DNA of 7,505 nt, from positions 1 to 7,505 of the forward strand of contig CAZWSE010000129.1 of assembly GCA_964636575.1 (NCBI GenBank), in the 5' to 3' direction. Shown piece by piece: positions 1-6,544 of the stretch. The notes under the pieces were generated by a model. The model did no database searches. It saw nothing but the letters and a program-made list of their open reading frames with translations, and was not told the DNA's origin. Numbering within the stretch: position 1 is the first letter of the stretch; every line of letters begins with the position of its first letter. The stretch is from CAZWSE01 sp964636575. Lineage in GTDB: Bacteria > Pseudomonadota > Alphaproteobacteria > Rhodobacterales > Rhodobacteraceae. Both the position numbers and the translations under genes were made by a program.

Positions 1-1244
1 ATATCAGTACGGTTAAAGCCCTCTGGCCAGTCCACCGCATCCACCATGCCGTAAGCACGATCACGGGCGGCACTGAGACTGTCTGCGCGGGCGGTCACGT
101 TCAAAACACGACCCCCCGTAGCAATGACTTCACCATCGCGGGATGCAGTGCCAGCATGAAAGCACATCTCGAAGCTGGTCTCGGGCAGGGCAGACAGCCC
201 GCCTATAACAGACCCCTTTTCATAACCCCCGGGATAGCCTTTTGCGGCCATCACAACGGTCAGGGCATGGTCATCCGCCCAATTCACGCGCATCTCGTCC
301 AACCGGCCTTCGGCGCAGGCATGCATCAGATCAAAAGCCTGTGCGCCAAGTCGCATCATCAAAACCTGACACTCAGGATCGCCAAAGCGGGCATTGTATT
401 CAACCAGTCGTGGCTGGCCATCTTCAATCATCAGACCAGCATACAGCACACCCTGATAAGGGGTTCCGCGGCGGGCCATTTCATCGACGCAGGGTTTCAC
501 AATCTGGGTCAATGCGATCTCGGCGATCTCGTCGGTTAACACAGGCGCCGGAGAGTAGGCGCCCATGCCGCCTGTGTTGGGGCCCGCGTCACCGTCGAAG
601 GCGCGTTTGTGGTCTTGGGCGGTGCCAATGGGCAGTACGGATGTGCCATCACAGAGCACAAAGAACGAGGCCTCTTCCCCTTGCATGAATTCCTCAATGA
701 CCACTTCGGCCCCCGCAGCCCCGAACTGACCGCCGAGCATGTCATCAACGGCGGCTTCGGCCTCGGCCTCGGTCATGGCCACGATCACGCCTTTGCCCGC
801 AGCCAGACCGTCGGCCTTGACGACGATCGGTGCCCCTTGGGCGCGGATGTAATCTTTGGCCGCGGCAGCATCTGTGAAATGGGCATAGGCGGCGGTCGGC
901 GCGTTTGCCGCGTCGCAAAGTTCCTTGGTGAATGTCTTTGAGGCTTCGACTTGGGCGGCCGCCTGTGAGGGGCCAAACACCAGCAACCCCGCATCACGCA
1001 AACGGTCACCGACACCTGCGGCCAATGGGGCCTCCGGTCCAATAATCACAAAATCAATCGCGTTCTCAGCCGCAAGAACTGCAACGGCACCTGCATCGAG
1101 AATATCAATATCTGCACAGTCCGCGATCATCGCGATGCCTGCATTACCGGGGGCCACGATCAGCTTGTCGCACTTGGGGTTTTGCATCACGGCCCATGCC
1201 AGTGAATGCTCGCGCCCGCCGCTGCCTAAAATCAGAATGTTCAT
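1..1244 (-). CDS. purD: Phosphoribosylamine--glycine ligase (GAR synthetase), 3' end cut by window edge
   Basis: This cytosolic ATP-grasp enzyme joins 5-phosphoribosylamine to glycine using ATP, the second step of de novo purine synthesis. I translated it from the ATG at 1244; 414 codons are open to the window edge with no stop. Visible family signatures, in order: the N-terminal nucleotide-fold loop GSGGREH (residues 7-13), GPEAPL (69-74), the ATP-grasp strand KADGLAAGKG (143-152), NTGGMGAYS (223-231) and the metal/ATP-binding RFGDPE (286-291). The last visible residues (FNRTD) match the place where E. coli PurD (429 aa) has about ten to fifteen residues left, so only the extreme C-terminus is missing. 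The start sits directly on the family's expected N-terminus (MNILILGSGG). It is transcribed divergently from xseA across a 76-bp gap. Nothing in it looks abnormal. Confidence 0.97.
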   Translation of the reverse strand, partial: MNILILGSGGREHSLAWAVMQNPKCDKLIVAPGNAGIAMIADCADIDILDAGAVAVLAAENAIDFVIIGPEAPLAAGVGDRLRDAGLLVFGPSQAAAQVEASKTFTKELCDAANAPTAAYAHFTDAAAAKDYIRAQGAPIVVKADGLAAGKGVIVAMTEAEAEAAVDDMLGGQFGAAGAEVVIEEFMQGEEASFFVLCDGTSVLPIGTAQDHKRAFDGDAGPNTGGMGAYSPAPVLTDEIAEIALTQIVKPCVDEMARRGTPYQGVLYAGLMIEDGQPRLVEYNARFGDPECQVLMMRLGAQAFDLMHACAEGRLDEMRVNWADDHALTVVMAAKGYPGGYEKGSVIGGLSALPETSFEMCFHAGTASRDGEVIATGGRVLNVTARADSLSAARDRAYGMVDAVDWPEGFNRTD

Positions 1245-1320
1245 CGGCCAGCGCCCCTCTTTCAACTCAGCTCAACGCGTTCTAAGCTGCCCCCCGAGAC
1301 ATCACAAGAGCAGCGCCAAA
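1245..1320. promoter_or_regulatory. Divergent purD/xseA intergenic region
   Basis: These 76 bp lie between two divergent start codons, so they must carry the 5' leader, and probably the promoter, of both purD and xseA. I could not pick out a convincing -35/-10 pair in either direction. A weak purine stretch, AAGAG (1306-1310), lies 10 nt upstream of the xseA ATG and may serve as its ribosome binding site. The promoter role is inferred from the geometry alone. Confidence 0.4.
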
Positions 1321-2847
1321 ATGGATCTTTTCGACGACGACACACCGCCTGCAAACGAAGGCCGGAACGAGCCGGAATACACCGTTTCCGAAATCTCTGG
1401 CGCGGTCAAAAAGACGCTTGAGGGCAAGTTCGGCCGCATCCGCGTGCGCGGTGAAGTCGGTCGCGTTGTCCGTGCCGCATCTGGACATATGTATTACGAC
1501 CTCAAGGACGATCGCGGTGTTCTGGCTTGCAATACGTGGAAAGGGCAGGTGTCTGGCCTTGGGATGATCCCGGAAGAGGGCATGGAGGTCATTGTCACCG
1601 GCAAAATGTCTGCCTTTGCCGGCCAATCCAAATACAACATCAATGTCGACAGCATGGAAATCGCGGGTGAGGGCGCGCTTATGGCCATGTTGGAGAAACG
1701 CAAGAAGGCTTTGGCCGCGGAAGGGCTGTTTGATCCCGCGCGCAAGGTCGCTTTGCCCTATCTGCCCGAGATCATTGGCGTGGTCACATCCCCCACAGGC
1801 GCTGTGATCCGCGATATTTTGCACCGTTTGCGGGACCGTTTTCCGCGCAAGGTTTTGATCTGGCCTGTGCCCGTGCAGGGGGCTGCCTGTGCCCCTGCCG
1901 TGGCGCGCGCGATTGAGGGGTTCAATGCGCTGACCCCGGGCGGTGCTTTGCCGCGCCCTGATTTGCTGATTGTCGCCCGTGGTGGTGGATCGATTGAGGA
2001 CCTTTGGGGGTTCAATGAGGAAATCGTGGCCCGTGCGGCGGCGGCGTCGGATATCCCGCTCATTTCGGCCGTGGGCCATGAAACAGACACGACCTTAATT
2101 GATTTTGTCGCAGACCACCGCGCGCCCACCCCCACGGCGGCTGCCGAGCTGGCGGTGCCTGTGCGCCTTGATCTGCTGGCTTGGGTGGATGGGCAGGACG
2201 CGCGCATGACGCAGTCCATGTCCAATGCTATTGCGACGCGCCAGCAGCGCTTGCGTGATTTGGGCCGTGCCTTGCCGCGTGTTGACAGCCTGATGGATGG
2301 GCCGCGCCAGCGTCTTGATACGATGGCCGACCGTTTGCCCGCAGCCTTGATCCGTGGCGTGCAGAACAGGCGCATCGCCCTCACGGAGGCCACGGGCAGC
2401 ATCAAAGTGGTCAACCTGCGCCGCAGGGTTGAGGACGACACCCGCCGGATGCAGGACCGTGCCGCGCGGCTTGGGCCTGCGTTGGGGCGGTCTGTGGTGC
2501 AGGACCGCAAGGCCTTTGAGGCCCGTGCAGCGCTGCTAAAGCCCCGTGTTCTGCAAGCGGATGTTTCCCAAAAGCGCAGTGATTTCAACAGGCTGACTCA
2601 GCGGCTGTCTGAAACGGGTGCGCGTCAAATCGAACGCCTGCGGTCCCAAATTGACAGCACGGACCGTCTGCGCGAGACGCTTAGCTACAAAGCCACGTTG
2701 GAGCGCGGCTATGCTGTGGTGCGCGGTGACGGGGCGGTTGTGACCACGCAAGAGGCCGCAGGCAAAGCGCGCGCGCTAGAGATCGAATTTGCGGATGGGC
2801 GGTTGAGCCTTGATCGTCCTTCGGACCCGCAAGGCAAACTGCTTTAG
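1321..2847 (+). CDS. xseA: Exodeoxyribonuclease VII large subunit
   Basis: This is the catalytic large subunit of exonuclease VII, a cytosolic enzyme that, with several copies of the small XseB subunit, degrades single-stranded DNA into oligonucleotides during repair. It is 508 aa, a little longer than the E. coli protein. Residues about 20-115 form the N-terminal OB-fold (GHMYYDLKD). The nuclease domain carries GVVTSPTGAVIRD (153-165), RGGGSIEDLWGFN (220-232) and GHETDTTLIDFVADHRAPT (252-270), all family hallmarks. A long Arg/Gln/Ala-rich helical stretch (about 280-450) matches the extended coiled-coil arm, and the C-terminal ERGYAVV motif (461-467) is present. The frame is open upstream to 925, but that stretch is antisense to purD and does not resemble XseA; the ATG at 1321 gives the family's expected N-terminus (MDLFDDD). 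No xseB is in the window; in many proteobacteria it lies elsewhere, with isoprenoid genes. The gene converges on the next one with only 9 bp between stops, and I see no clear terminator there. Confidence 0.96.
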   Translation: MDLFDDDTPPANEGRNEPEYTVSEISGAVKKTLEGKFGRIRVRGEVGRVVRAASGHMYYDLKDDRGVLACNTWKGQVSGLGMIPEEGMEVIVTGKMSAFAGQSKYNINVDSMEIAGEGALMAMLEKRKKALAAEGLFDPARKVALPYLPEIIGVVTSPTGAVIRDILHRLRDRFPRKVLIWPVPVQGAACAPAVARAIEGFNALTPGGALPRPDLLIVARGGGSIEDLWGFNEEIVARAAAASDIPLISAVGHETDTTLIDFVADHRAPTPTAAAELAVPVRLDLLAWVDGQDARMTQSMSNAIATRQQRLRDLGRALPRVDSLMDGPRQRLDTMADRLPAALIRGVQNRRIALTEATGSIKVVNLRRRVEDDTRRMQDRAARLGPALGRSVVQDRKAFEARAALLKPRVLQADVSQKRSDFNRLTQRLSETGARQIERLRSQIDSTDRLRETLSYKATLERGYAVVRGDGAVVTTQEAAGKARALEIEFADGRLSLDRPSDPQGKLL

Positions 2848-2856
2848 AGCCTTTTG

Positions 2857-3279
2857 TTAAACCCCGATTTTCGGCCCGAGACAGAGCATTTCTTCGCCAA
2901 TATCGTCTGCTTGATAGAGCGGATCAGACACCAGATCGCCTTTGAACTTGGCGATCAACCCCTGGCTGCCGATCTCAAACGTCCAGCATTGCGGGTCGTC
3001 GGGGCGGTCTTCGTAGACGAAACAGATGTGACCTGCTTCTTCATACCAGACGCCTTCCTTGCATTCGCCATCCAGAAAGGACCACTGCACGCGGTTGTTG
3101 TCGTGGTAGATTTCAGCGCCGTATGCGACGCCGTTTCGACCAAAGAACAGGGTTTTGCCGCGGGTGTAGCTGTCAAACTCCGAGGCGCTCAAGGACTCTC
3201 CAGCGTTTGCCGGAGCGTTTGGCATTGCGCTGACGCTGAGAGCCAGCAGCAGGGGAATCGCTTTCAGGTGCTTCTTCAT
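2857..3279 (-). CDS. Small exported protein of unknown function, four cysteines
   Basis: I do not recognise this family. The 140-aa product starts with a textbook Sec signal peptide: basic n-region (MKKHLK), hydrophobic core (IPLLLALSVSA), and a probable signal peptidase I site after ANA (residues 24-26), so a periplasmic protein is expected. It has no lipobox cysteine at the cleavage site. The mature part of about 114 residues is acidic and aromatic-rich, with GKTLFFGRNG, VQWSF and four cysteines at 73, 86, 98 and 133 that could form two disulfides in the periplasm; no CxxC is present. I chose the ATG at 3279 because it places the basic n-region first; an in-frame ATG at 3300 would add only MIWQCHS. 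No good Shine-Dalgarno precedes 3279. Its first 107 bp lie inside the 3' end of the alkB-like gene in a different frame, which suggests co-transcription and possibly translation coupled to that gene. That it is a real exported protein is well supported; its role is unknown. Confidence 0.8.
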   Translation of the reverse strand: MKKHLKAIPLLLALSVSAMPNAPANAGESLSASEFDSYTRGKTLFFGRNGVAYGAEIYHDNNRVQWSFLDGECKEGVWYEEAGHICFVYEDRPDDPQCWTFEIGSQGLIAKFKGDLVSDPLYQADDIGEEMLCLGPKIGV

Positions 3280-4498
3280 AGAATGACATTGCCAGATCAT
3301 AGGGCGACGGACCAGTTTCTTGCGCTTTCTCCGGCGCGGCTGGCGGTTCTGCGCGCGGTTCTGCCTGTGCGGCAGGCGCTTCTGGCGCAGGTGCTGACGC
3401 TGGTGCGGTTGGCGCGGCTTTGGGTTCGGATGACAGCCCTGCCACAGCTTGTGCGACTTTTGCAGGCACGGGCATCGGCTCTTTCGATTGCATGCGGGTG
3501 CGCAGGACGACTTCGGTGTCCATGATTTCGTGCCACTTCTTCGGGTAAAGCGCGATGGAGCACATTACGGGCAGCGAATAGGGCAGCATGGGCATGTCTT
3601 CGGACACTTCAAGTGCTGTAAACGCGTCTTTCGGCTTCATATGGTGGTGCGAATGGCGCGTCGCGTTGAGCATCATCGCGCTGGACCAGCCCTGCGGCGC
3701 GTTCCATGCGTGGTTTGCGCCCAAGGGTTCTGGTTTGCCATTTGCCATCGTCCGGCGGCGCAGCCCGTAGTGTTGCACATAGTCAGACAGCAGCAGTTGC
3801 GCCTGCGCGTAGATCGCGATTGCGACCATCGTTATGACGCCCATCACACCTGCAATGATCCATGATCCAAGCAGCGTGATTGCGGCCCCGACACCGTAGC
3901 TGACATAGGGGTGCGAATACCACGGGGGCGGTACATCAAGCCTGCGGCGCAGGGCGGTTTCGCGGCGATACCCTTGAATGAAGGATCCTGTCCAAGCCCT
4001 TGCAAAATATTTGTAAAATGACATTCCGAGGGGGGCAGAGTTTGGATCTTTGTCGGTGCTTGCAAAGACGTGATGCACGCGGGTATGCGCGGACACATGG
4101 TGCCCGAAGAGAAGCGAGCTGTAGACCATGATCCCGAGATTGCGCGCACGGGTGTTGGCGGAATGGATCAGCTCGTGCGCGTTGGCGTTAGAGACCTGCC
4201 CGAAGTAAAGCGCGATGCCGAAAATCAGGATGGCTTTGTTGGTGCTGGACAGATGATCGCCCGCGCCTATGGCATAAACGCCCACAGCCAGTAGTACGAA
4301 ATGCCAGAACCCAAGCGCCAGTGACAGGGTTTCGCTTGTGTCATCTTTGAATGCAGATTGCGGTGGCACGATCCGGTCGAGCACGAACACCATTGCGGTG
4401 ATCGACAGCAGACCCAAAAGTGGCCAGATATCCCCAAACATTGCCCCCAACAGGAGCAAGATCAGCGGCGTAAAAGCCGCAGCAGCAAAACGAAACAT
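3173..4498 (-). CDS. alkB: AlkB-like membrane diiron hydroxylase (alkane 1-monooxygenase / desaturase superfamily) with Pro/Ala-rich C-terminal tail
   Basis: This is an integral inner-membrane non-haem diiron enzyme. AlkB relatives hydroxylate terminal methyl groups of alkanes using O2 and electrons from rubredoxin; the substrate here cannot be read from sequence. With the start at 4498 it is 441 aa. Several hydrophobic segments are visible (about 5-45, 60-77, 88-100, 200-230). Histidine box 1 is HELIHSAN (108-115), box 2 is GHHVSAHTRVHH (132-143), then DYVQHYGL (239-246), and box 3 is RHSHHH (281-286). Compared with classical AlkB, EHxxGHH reads AHTRVHH, NYxEHYG reads DYVQHYG, and RHSDHH reads RHSHHH, so it belongs to a divergent subgroup. 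From about residue 340 a low-complexity Pro/Ala/Glu tail of roughly 100 residues is added; it has no CPxCG knuckles, so it is not a fused rubredoxin. The last 35 codons overlap the exported-protein gene. The frame is open upstream to 4645; 4498 was chosen because MFRFAAAAF matches the family N-terminus, but an ATG at 4558 is possible. Confidence 0.87.
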   Translation of the reverse strand: MFRFAAAAFTPLILLLLGAMFGDIWPLLGLLSITAMVFVLDRIVPPQSAFKDDTSETLSLALGFWHFVLLAVGVYAIGAGDHLSSTNKAILIFGIALYFGQVSNANAHELIHSANTRARNLGIMVYSSLLFGHHVSAHTRVHHVFASTDKDPNSAPLGMSFYKYFARAWTGSFIQGYRRETALRRRLDVPPPWYSHPYVSYGVGAAITLLGSWIIAGVMGVITMVAIAIYAQAQLLLSDYVQHYGLRRRTMANGKPEPLGANHAWNAPQGWSSAMMLNATRHSHHHMKPKDAFTALEVSEDMPMLPYSLPVMCSIALYPKKWHEIMDTEVVLRTRMQSKEPMPVPAKVAQAVAGLSSEPKAAPTAPASAPAPEAPAAQAEPRAEPPAAPEKAQETGPSPYDLAMSFYEEAPESDSPAAGSQRQRNAKRSGKRWRVLERLGV

Positions 4499-4687
4499 AA
4501 ATTGAGCATCCCGAGCAGAGAAAGCAGAGCAGAAAAAGCAGAGCCTCAGTTTCGCCATAAATTTTGGACAATTTGAGGGCAGATTGGTGTCGGAAATGTG
4601 CCGATCGGAAACCAAAGCCTCTTCTGGGCACCCGAGATCGCGCAAATGCGGGCTGCCGTGTCGTTTTTAAGGTCTCGTGTGGTCTTT

Positions 4688-4713
4688 GATCTGGCTAATC
4701 TGCGCCTCAGATC
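4688..4713 (+). promoter_or_regulatory. Inverted repeat in the leader of the formate dehydrogenase gene
   Basis: GATCTG (4688-4693) and CAGATC (4708-4713) are perfect 6-bp arms around a 14-nt spacer, ending 8 bp before the ribosome binding site. It could be a weak RNA hairpin in the leader or a protein-binding site. Arms this short occur by chance quite often, so the functional reading is tentative. Confidence 0.25.
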
Positions 4714-4721
4714 GAAACCCA

Positions 4722-4728
4722 AAGGGGG
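4722..4728 (+). promoter_or_regulatory. Strong ribosome binding site for the formate dehydrogenase beta gene
   Basis: AAGGGGG lies 6 nt upstream of the ATG at 4735, a good Shine-Dalgarno match at good spacing. It fixes the start of the fused NuoE/NuoF gene. Confidence 0.7.
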
Positions 4729-4734
4729 CCGCAC

Positions 4735-6420
4735 ATGGCTTTGGACGAACGCAAAGGTGTCTGGAAATCCGGCAAGGGCAAGGGCCGTCATACGCCCAAG
4801 GGTCGCCAGCTTGACGACAATGCGTGGTCAGACGTGCAATCTTTGCTGGGCGACCAGCCCCGCCGCCCTGATCTGCTGATCGAGTTTTTGCATTTGATAC
4901 AAGATGCTTATGGCTGTCTGTCTGCTGCCCATCTGCGTGCATTGGCCGAAGAACTGCGCATGTCCATGGCCGAGGTTTATGAGGTCGCGACCTTTTATGC
5001 CCACTTTGATGTGGTCAAAGAGGGTGAGACGCCTCCGCCTGCGCTGACCATCCGTGTTTGCGATTCCCTGTCGTGTGAGCTGGCCGGTGCCCAAGCCCTG
5101 AAAGCCGCGTTGGAAGACGGGCTTGATGCCTCTGAGGTTCGCGTGTTGCGCGCCCCGTGTATGGGCCGCTGTGATACCGCCCCCGTTTTGGAAATCGGGC
5201 ACAACCATATTGACCATGCGACGGTTGAGGCGGTTGAGGCGGCGATCAAGGCTGATGACACACATGCCCATGTGCCAGCCTATGAAACGCTTGACGCCTA
5301 CCGCAAGGATGGCGGTTACGCCGCGCTGACCAAGCTGCGCGATGGTGGCGATTGGGAAGCGGTGCAAGACACTGTTCTGGCCTCTGGTTTGCGTGGGTTG
5401 GGTGGTGCTGGTTTCCCATCTGGCAAGAAATGGGGCTTTGTCCGCGCCAATGAAGGCCCGCGCTATCTGGCGGTGAACGGGGATGAGGGCGAGCCGGGCA
5501 CATTCAAAGACCGCTACTATCTGGAGCGCACCCCGCATCTGTTTCTAGAAGGCATGTTGATTGCCGCTTGGGCGGTTGAGGCAGAGACCTGCTTTATCTA
5601 CATGCGTGACGAATATCCCGCCGTGCTGTCGATTTTAGCCACTGAGATCAAAGCCTTGGAAGAGGCGGGATTGGTCGAGAAAGGCTATATCGATCTGCGA
5701 CGCGGGGCGGGGGCCTATATCTGCGGCGAAGAATCCGCGATGATCGAAAGCATTGAAGGCAAGCGCGGGATGCCGCGGCACCGCCCGCCATTTGTGGCCC
5801 AAGTCGGCATCTTCGGCCGCCCCACATTGGTGCACAACGTCGAAACCCTGCACTGGGTGGCCCGCATCTGCCGCGAAGGGCCTGAAATCCTGTCGTCGGT
5901 TGAAAAGAACGACCGCAAGGGGCTGCGCAGCTATTCCGTTTCGGGGCGTGTAAAAGCGCCGGGTGTGCATCTGTTGCCTGCGGGATCAACCATTACGGAT
6001 GTGATTGAGGCTGCGGGCGGGATGCTCGACGGGCATACCTTCAAAGCCTATCAGCCGGGTGGGCCGTCGTCCGGTTTGCTGCCTGCGTCGATCAATGATG
6101 TGCCGCTTGATTTCGATACCTTACAACCCTTGGGGTCCTTCATCGGGTCTGCGGCTGTGGTGGTTCTGTCCGATCAAGACAAAGCCCGCGATGCGGCGTT
6201 AAACATGTTGCGCTTCTTTGAAGACGAAAGTTGCGGGCAGTGTACGCCGTGCCGTGTGGGCTGCGAAAAAGCGGTCAAACTGATGCAAGCGGATAAGTGG
6301 GACACGGGCCTTCTGGAAGAGATTTCGACGGCCATGGTTGATGCCTCTATCTGCGGGCTTGGACAGGCTGCACCCAACCCAATTCGTATGACAATCAAGC
6401 ACTTCGGAGACGAAGTTTAA
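4735..6420 (+). CDS. fdh1B: NAD-dependent formate dehydrogenase beta subunit, fused NuoE-NuoF (diaphorase) type
   Basis: This is the electron-output subunit of a cytosolic molybdenum- or tungsten-containing formate dehydrogenase: it takes electrons from the catalytic alpha subunit through Fe-S clusters to FMN and reduces NAD+. It is 561 aa. Residues about 40-170 form a NuoE-like thioredoxin-fold domain with [2Fe-2S] ligands C109, C114, C142 and C146. Residues about 190-561 form a NuoF-like domain with the NAD/FMN sites GLRGLGGAGFPSGKKW (218-233), NGDEGEPGTFKDR (248-260) and GAGAYICGEES (324-334), then [4Fe-4S] ligands C500, C503, C506 and C540 (ESCGQCTPCR, SICGLGQ). All key residues are intact. 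The basic N-terminus with PKGRQLD, followed by DLLIEFLHLIQDAYG and ATFYAHFDVVKEGE, closely resembles Methylobacterium FDH1 beta (about 572 aa) as I remember it, and argues against a respiratory complex I NuoE/NuoF pair, which is two separate genes. The alpha subunit gene that would normally be next is absent from the window. Confidence 0.9.
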   Translation: MALDERKGVWKSGKGKGRHTPKGRQLDDNAWSDVQSLLGDQPRRPDLLIEFLHLIQDAYGCLSAAHLRALAEELRMSMAEVYEVATFYAHFDVVKEGETPPPALTIRVCDSLSCELAGAQALKAALEDGLDASEVRVLRAPCMGRCDTAPVLEIGHNHIDHATVEAVEAAIKADDTHAHVPAYETLDAYRKDGGYAALTKLRDGGDWEAVQDTVLASGLRGLGGAGFPSGKKWGFVRANEGPRYLAVNGDEGEPGTFKDRYYLERTPHLFLEGMLIAAWAVEAETCFIYMRDEYPAVLSILATEIKALEEAGLVEKGYIDLRRGAGAYICGEESAMIESIEGKRGMPRHRPPFVAQVGIFGRPTLVHNVETLHWVARICREGPEILSSVEKNDRKGLRSYSVSGRVKAPGVHLLPAGSTITDVIEAAGGMLDGHTFKAYQPGGPSSGLLPASINDVPLDFDTLQPLGSFIGSAAVVVLSDQDKARDAALNMLRFFEDESCGQCTPCRVGCEKAVKLMQADKWDTGLLEEISTAMVDASICGLGQAAPNPIRMTIKHFGDEV

Positions 6421-6461
6421 CCGTATTCTTTTTGGGTATGCTGTGGGTTTGCCTCTGTAAC

Positions 6462-6473
6462 AGGCGCGCGCCT
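6462..6473. repeat. 12-bp GC-rich palindrome after the formate dehydrogenase gene
   Basis: AGGCGCGCGCCT is perfectly self-complementary, lies 41 bp past the stop of the upstream gene and is followed by the T-rich stretch TTGTCTT. It might contribute to a small terminator, but as a hairpin it allows only about four base pairs around a four-base loop and the T tract is interrupted, so a terminator call would be weak. Confidence 0.3.
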
Positions 6474-6498
6474 TTGTCTTGCGTGGTGTGTCTTGCCG

Positions 6499-6535
6499 TC
6501 TAATGCCCTTCCATCGCCTGCCGTTGCGCATTAGA
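6499..6535 (+). promoter_or_regulatory. Inverted repeat upstream of ftsY
   Basis: TCTAATGC (6499-6506) and GCATTAGA (6528-6535) are perfect 8-bp arms separated by 21 nt, centred about 53 bp before the ftsY ATG. The left arm contains TCTAAT, five of six matches to a sigma-70 -10 box, with TTGTCT (6474-6479) 19 bp upstream as a possible -35, so the repeat may be an operator overlapping an ftsY promoter. It could equally be a leader hairpin. No T tract follows, so it is not a typical terminator. Confidence 0.4.
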
Positions 6536-6537
6536 TC

Positions 6538-6544
6538 AAGGGGG
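6538..6544 (+). promoter_or_regulatory. Strong Shine-Dalgarno-like sequence out of position for ftsY
   Basis: AAGGGGG is as good an anti-16S match as the one in front of the formate dehydrogenase gene, but it is 25 nt from the ftsY ATG (6570), which is too far for normal use. It is 11 nt from an ATG at 6556 that opens a 44-codon frame (6556-6690) overlapping the start of ftsY in a different frame. Nearer to the ftsY ATG only a weak GGA (6558-6560) is present. Confidence 0.35.

Larger units (their letters stand above)
4499..4734. promoter_or_regulatory. Divergent alkB-like / formate dehydrogenase control region
   Basis: These 236 bp separate two divergent genes and probably hold both promoters. 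Small structured elements are visible. There is a run of near-repeats of AGCAGAG (4514-4543) next to the alkB-like start. An AT-rich inverted repeat AAATT-N6-AATTT spans 4559-4574. Two direct copies of TCGGAAA (4590-4596 and 4605-4611) lie 15 bp apart, that is, about one and a half helical turns, with the palindrome CCGATCGG (4601-4608) overlapping the second. A GATCTG/CAGATC inverted repeat lies at 4688-4713. I could not identify a confident -35/-10 pair. No coding sequence in this stretch looks real, although short frames are open through it. Assignment of any element to a regulator would be guesswork. Confidence 0.45.

Noticed and set aside
156..941. Plus-strand open frames across purD
   Set aside because: They lie opposite purD codons with strong family signatures and show no protein-like features.
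925..1320. Upstream in-frame extension of xseA to a start at 925
   Set aside because: This stretch is antisense to well-supported purD codons, and its translation does not resemble the XseA N-terminus; the ATG at 1321 fits the family.
1282..2588. Long open frames on the minus strand across xseA (1282-2079 and 1758-2588)
   Set aside because: They are shadows of a GC-rich coding sequence, with no recognisable motifs and Arg/Ser-rich composition, opposite an intact conserved gene.
2848..2880. Bidirectional terminator between xseA and the exported-protein gene
   Set aside because: Only a four-base stem (CCGA/TCGG) is visible and it lies within the coding end of the minus-strand gene.
3301..3480. 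C-terminal rubredoxin fusion on the AlkB-like protein
   Set aside because: No CxxC/CPxCG motifs are present in the tail.
4499..4645. N-terminal extension of the alkB-like gene to 4645
   Set aside because: The added residues do not resemble the family and lie in the intergenic region; no ribosome binding site was seen for 4645 or 4558. The start at 4498 fits family N-termini.
4735..6420. Complex I NuoE and NuoF
   Set aside because: Both modules are in one open frame, the N-terminus carries the FDH1-beta-type PKGRQLD segment, and no other nuo genes are adjacent.
6462..6480. Rho-independent terminator after the formate dehydrogenase gene
   Set aside because: The palindrome forms only a very short hairpin and the T tract is broken; it is kept as a palindrome only.
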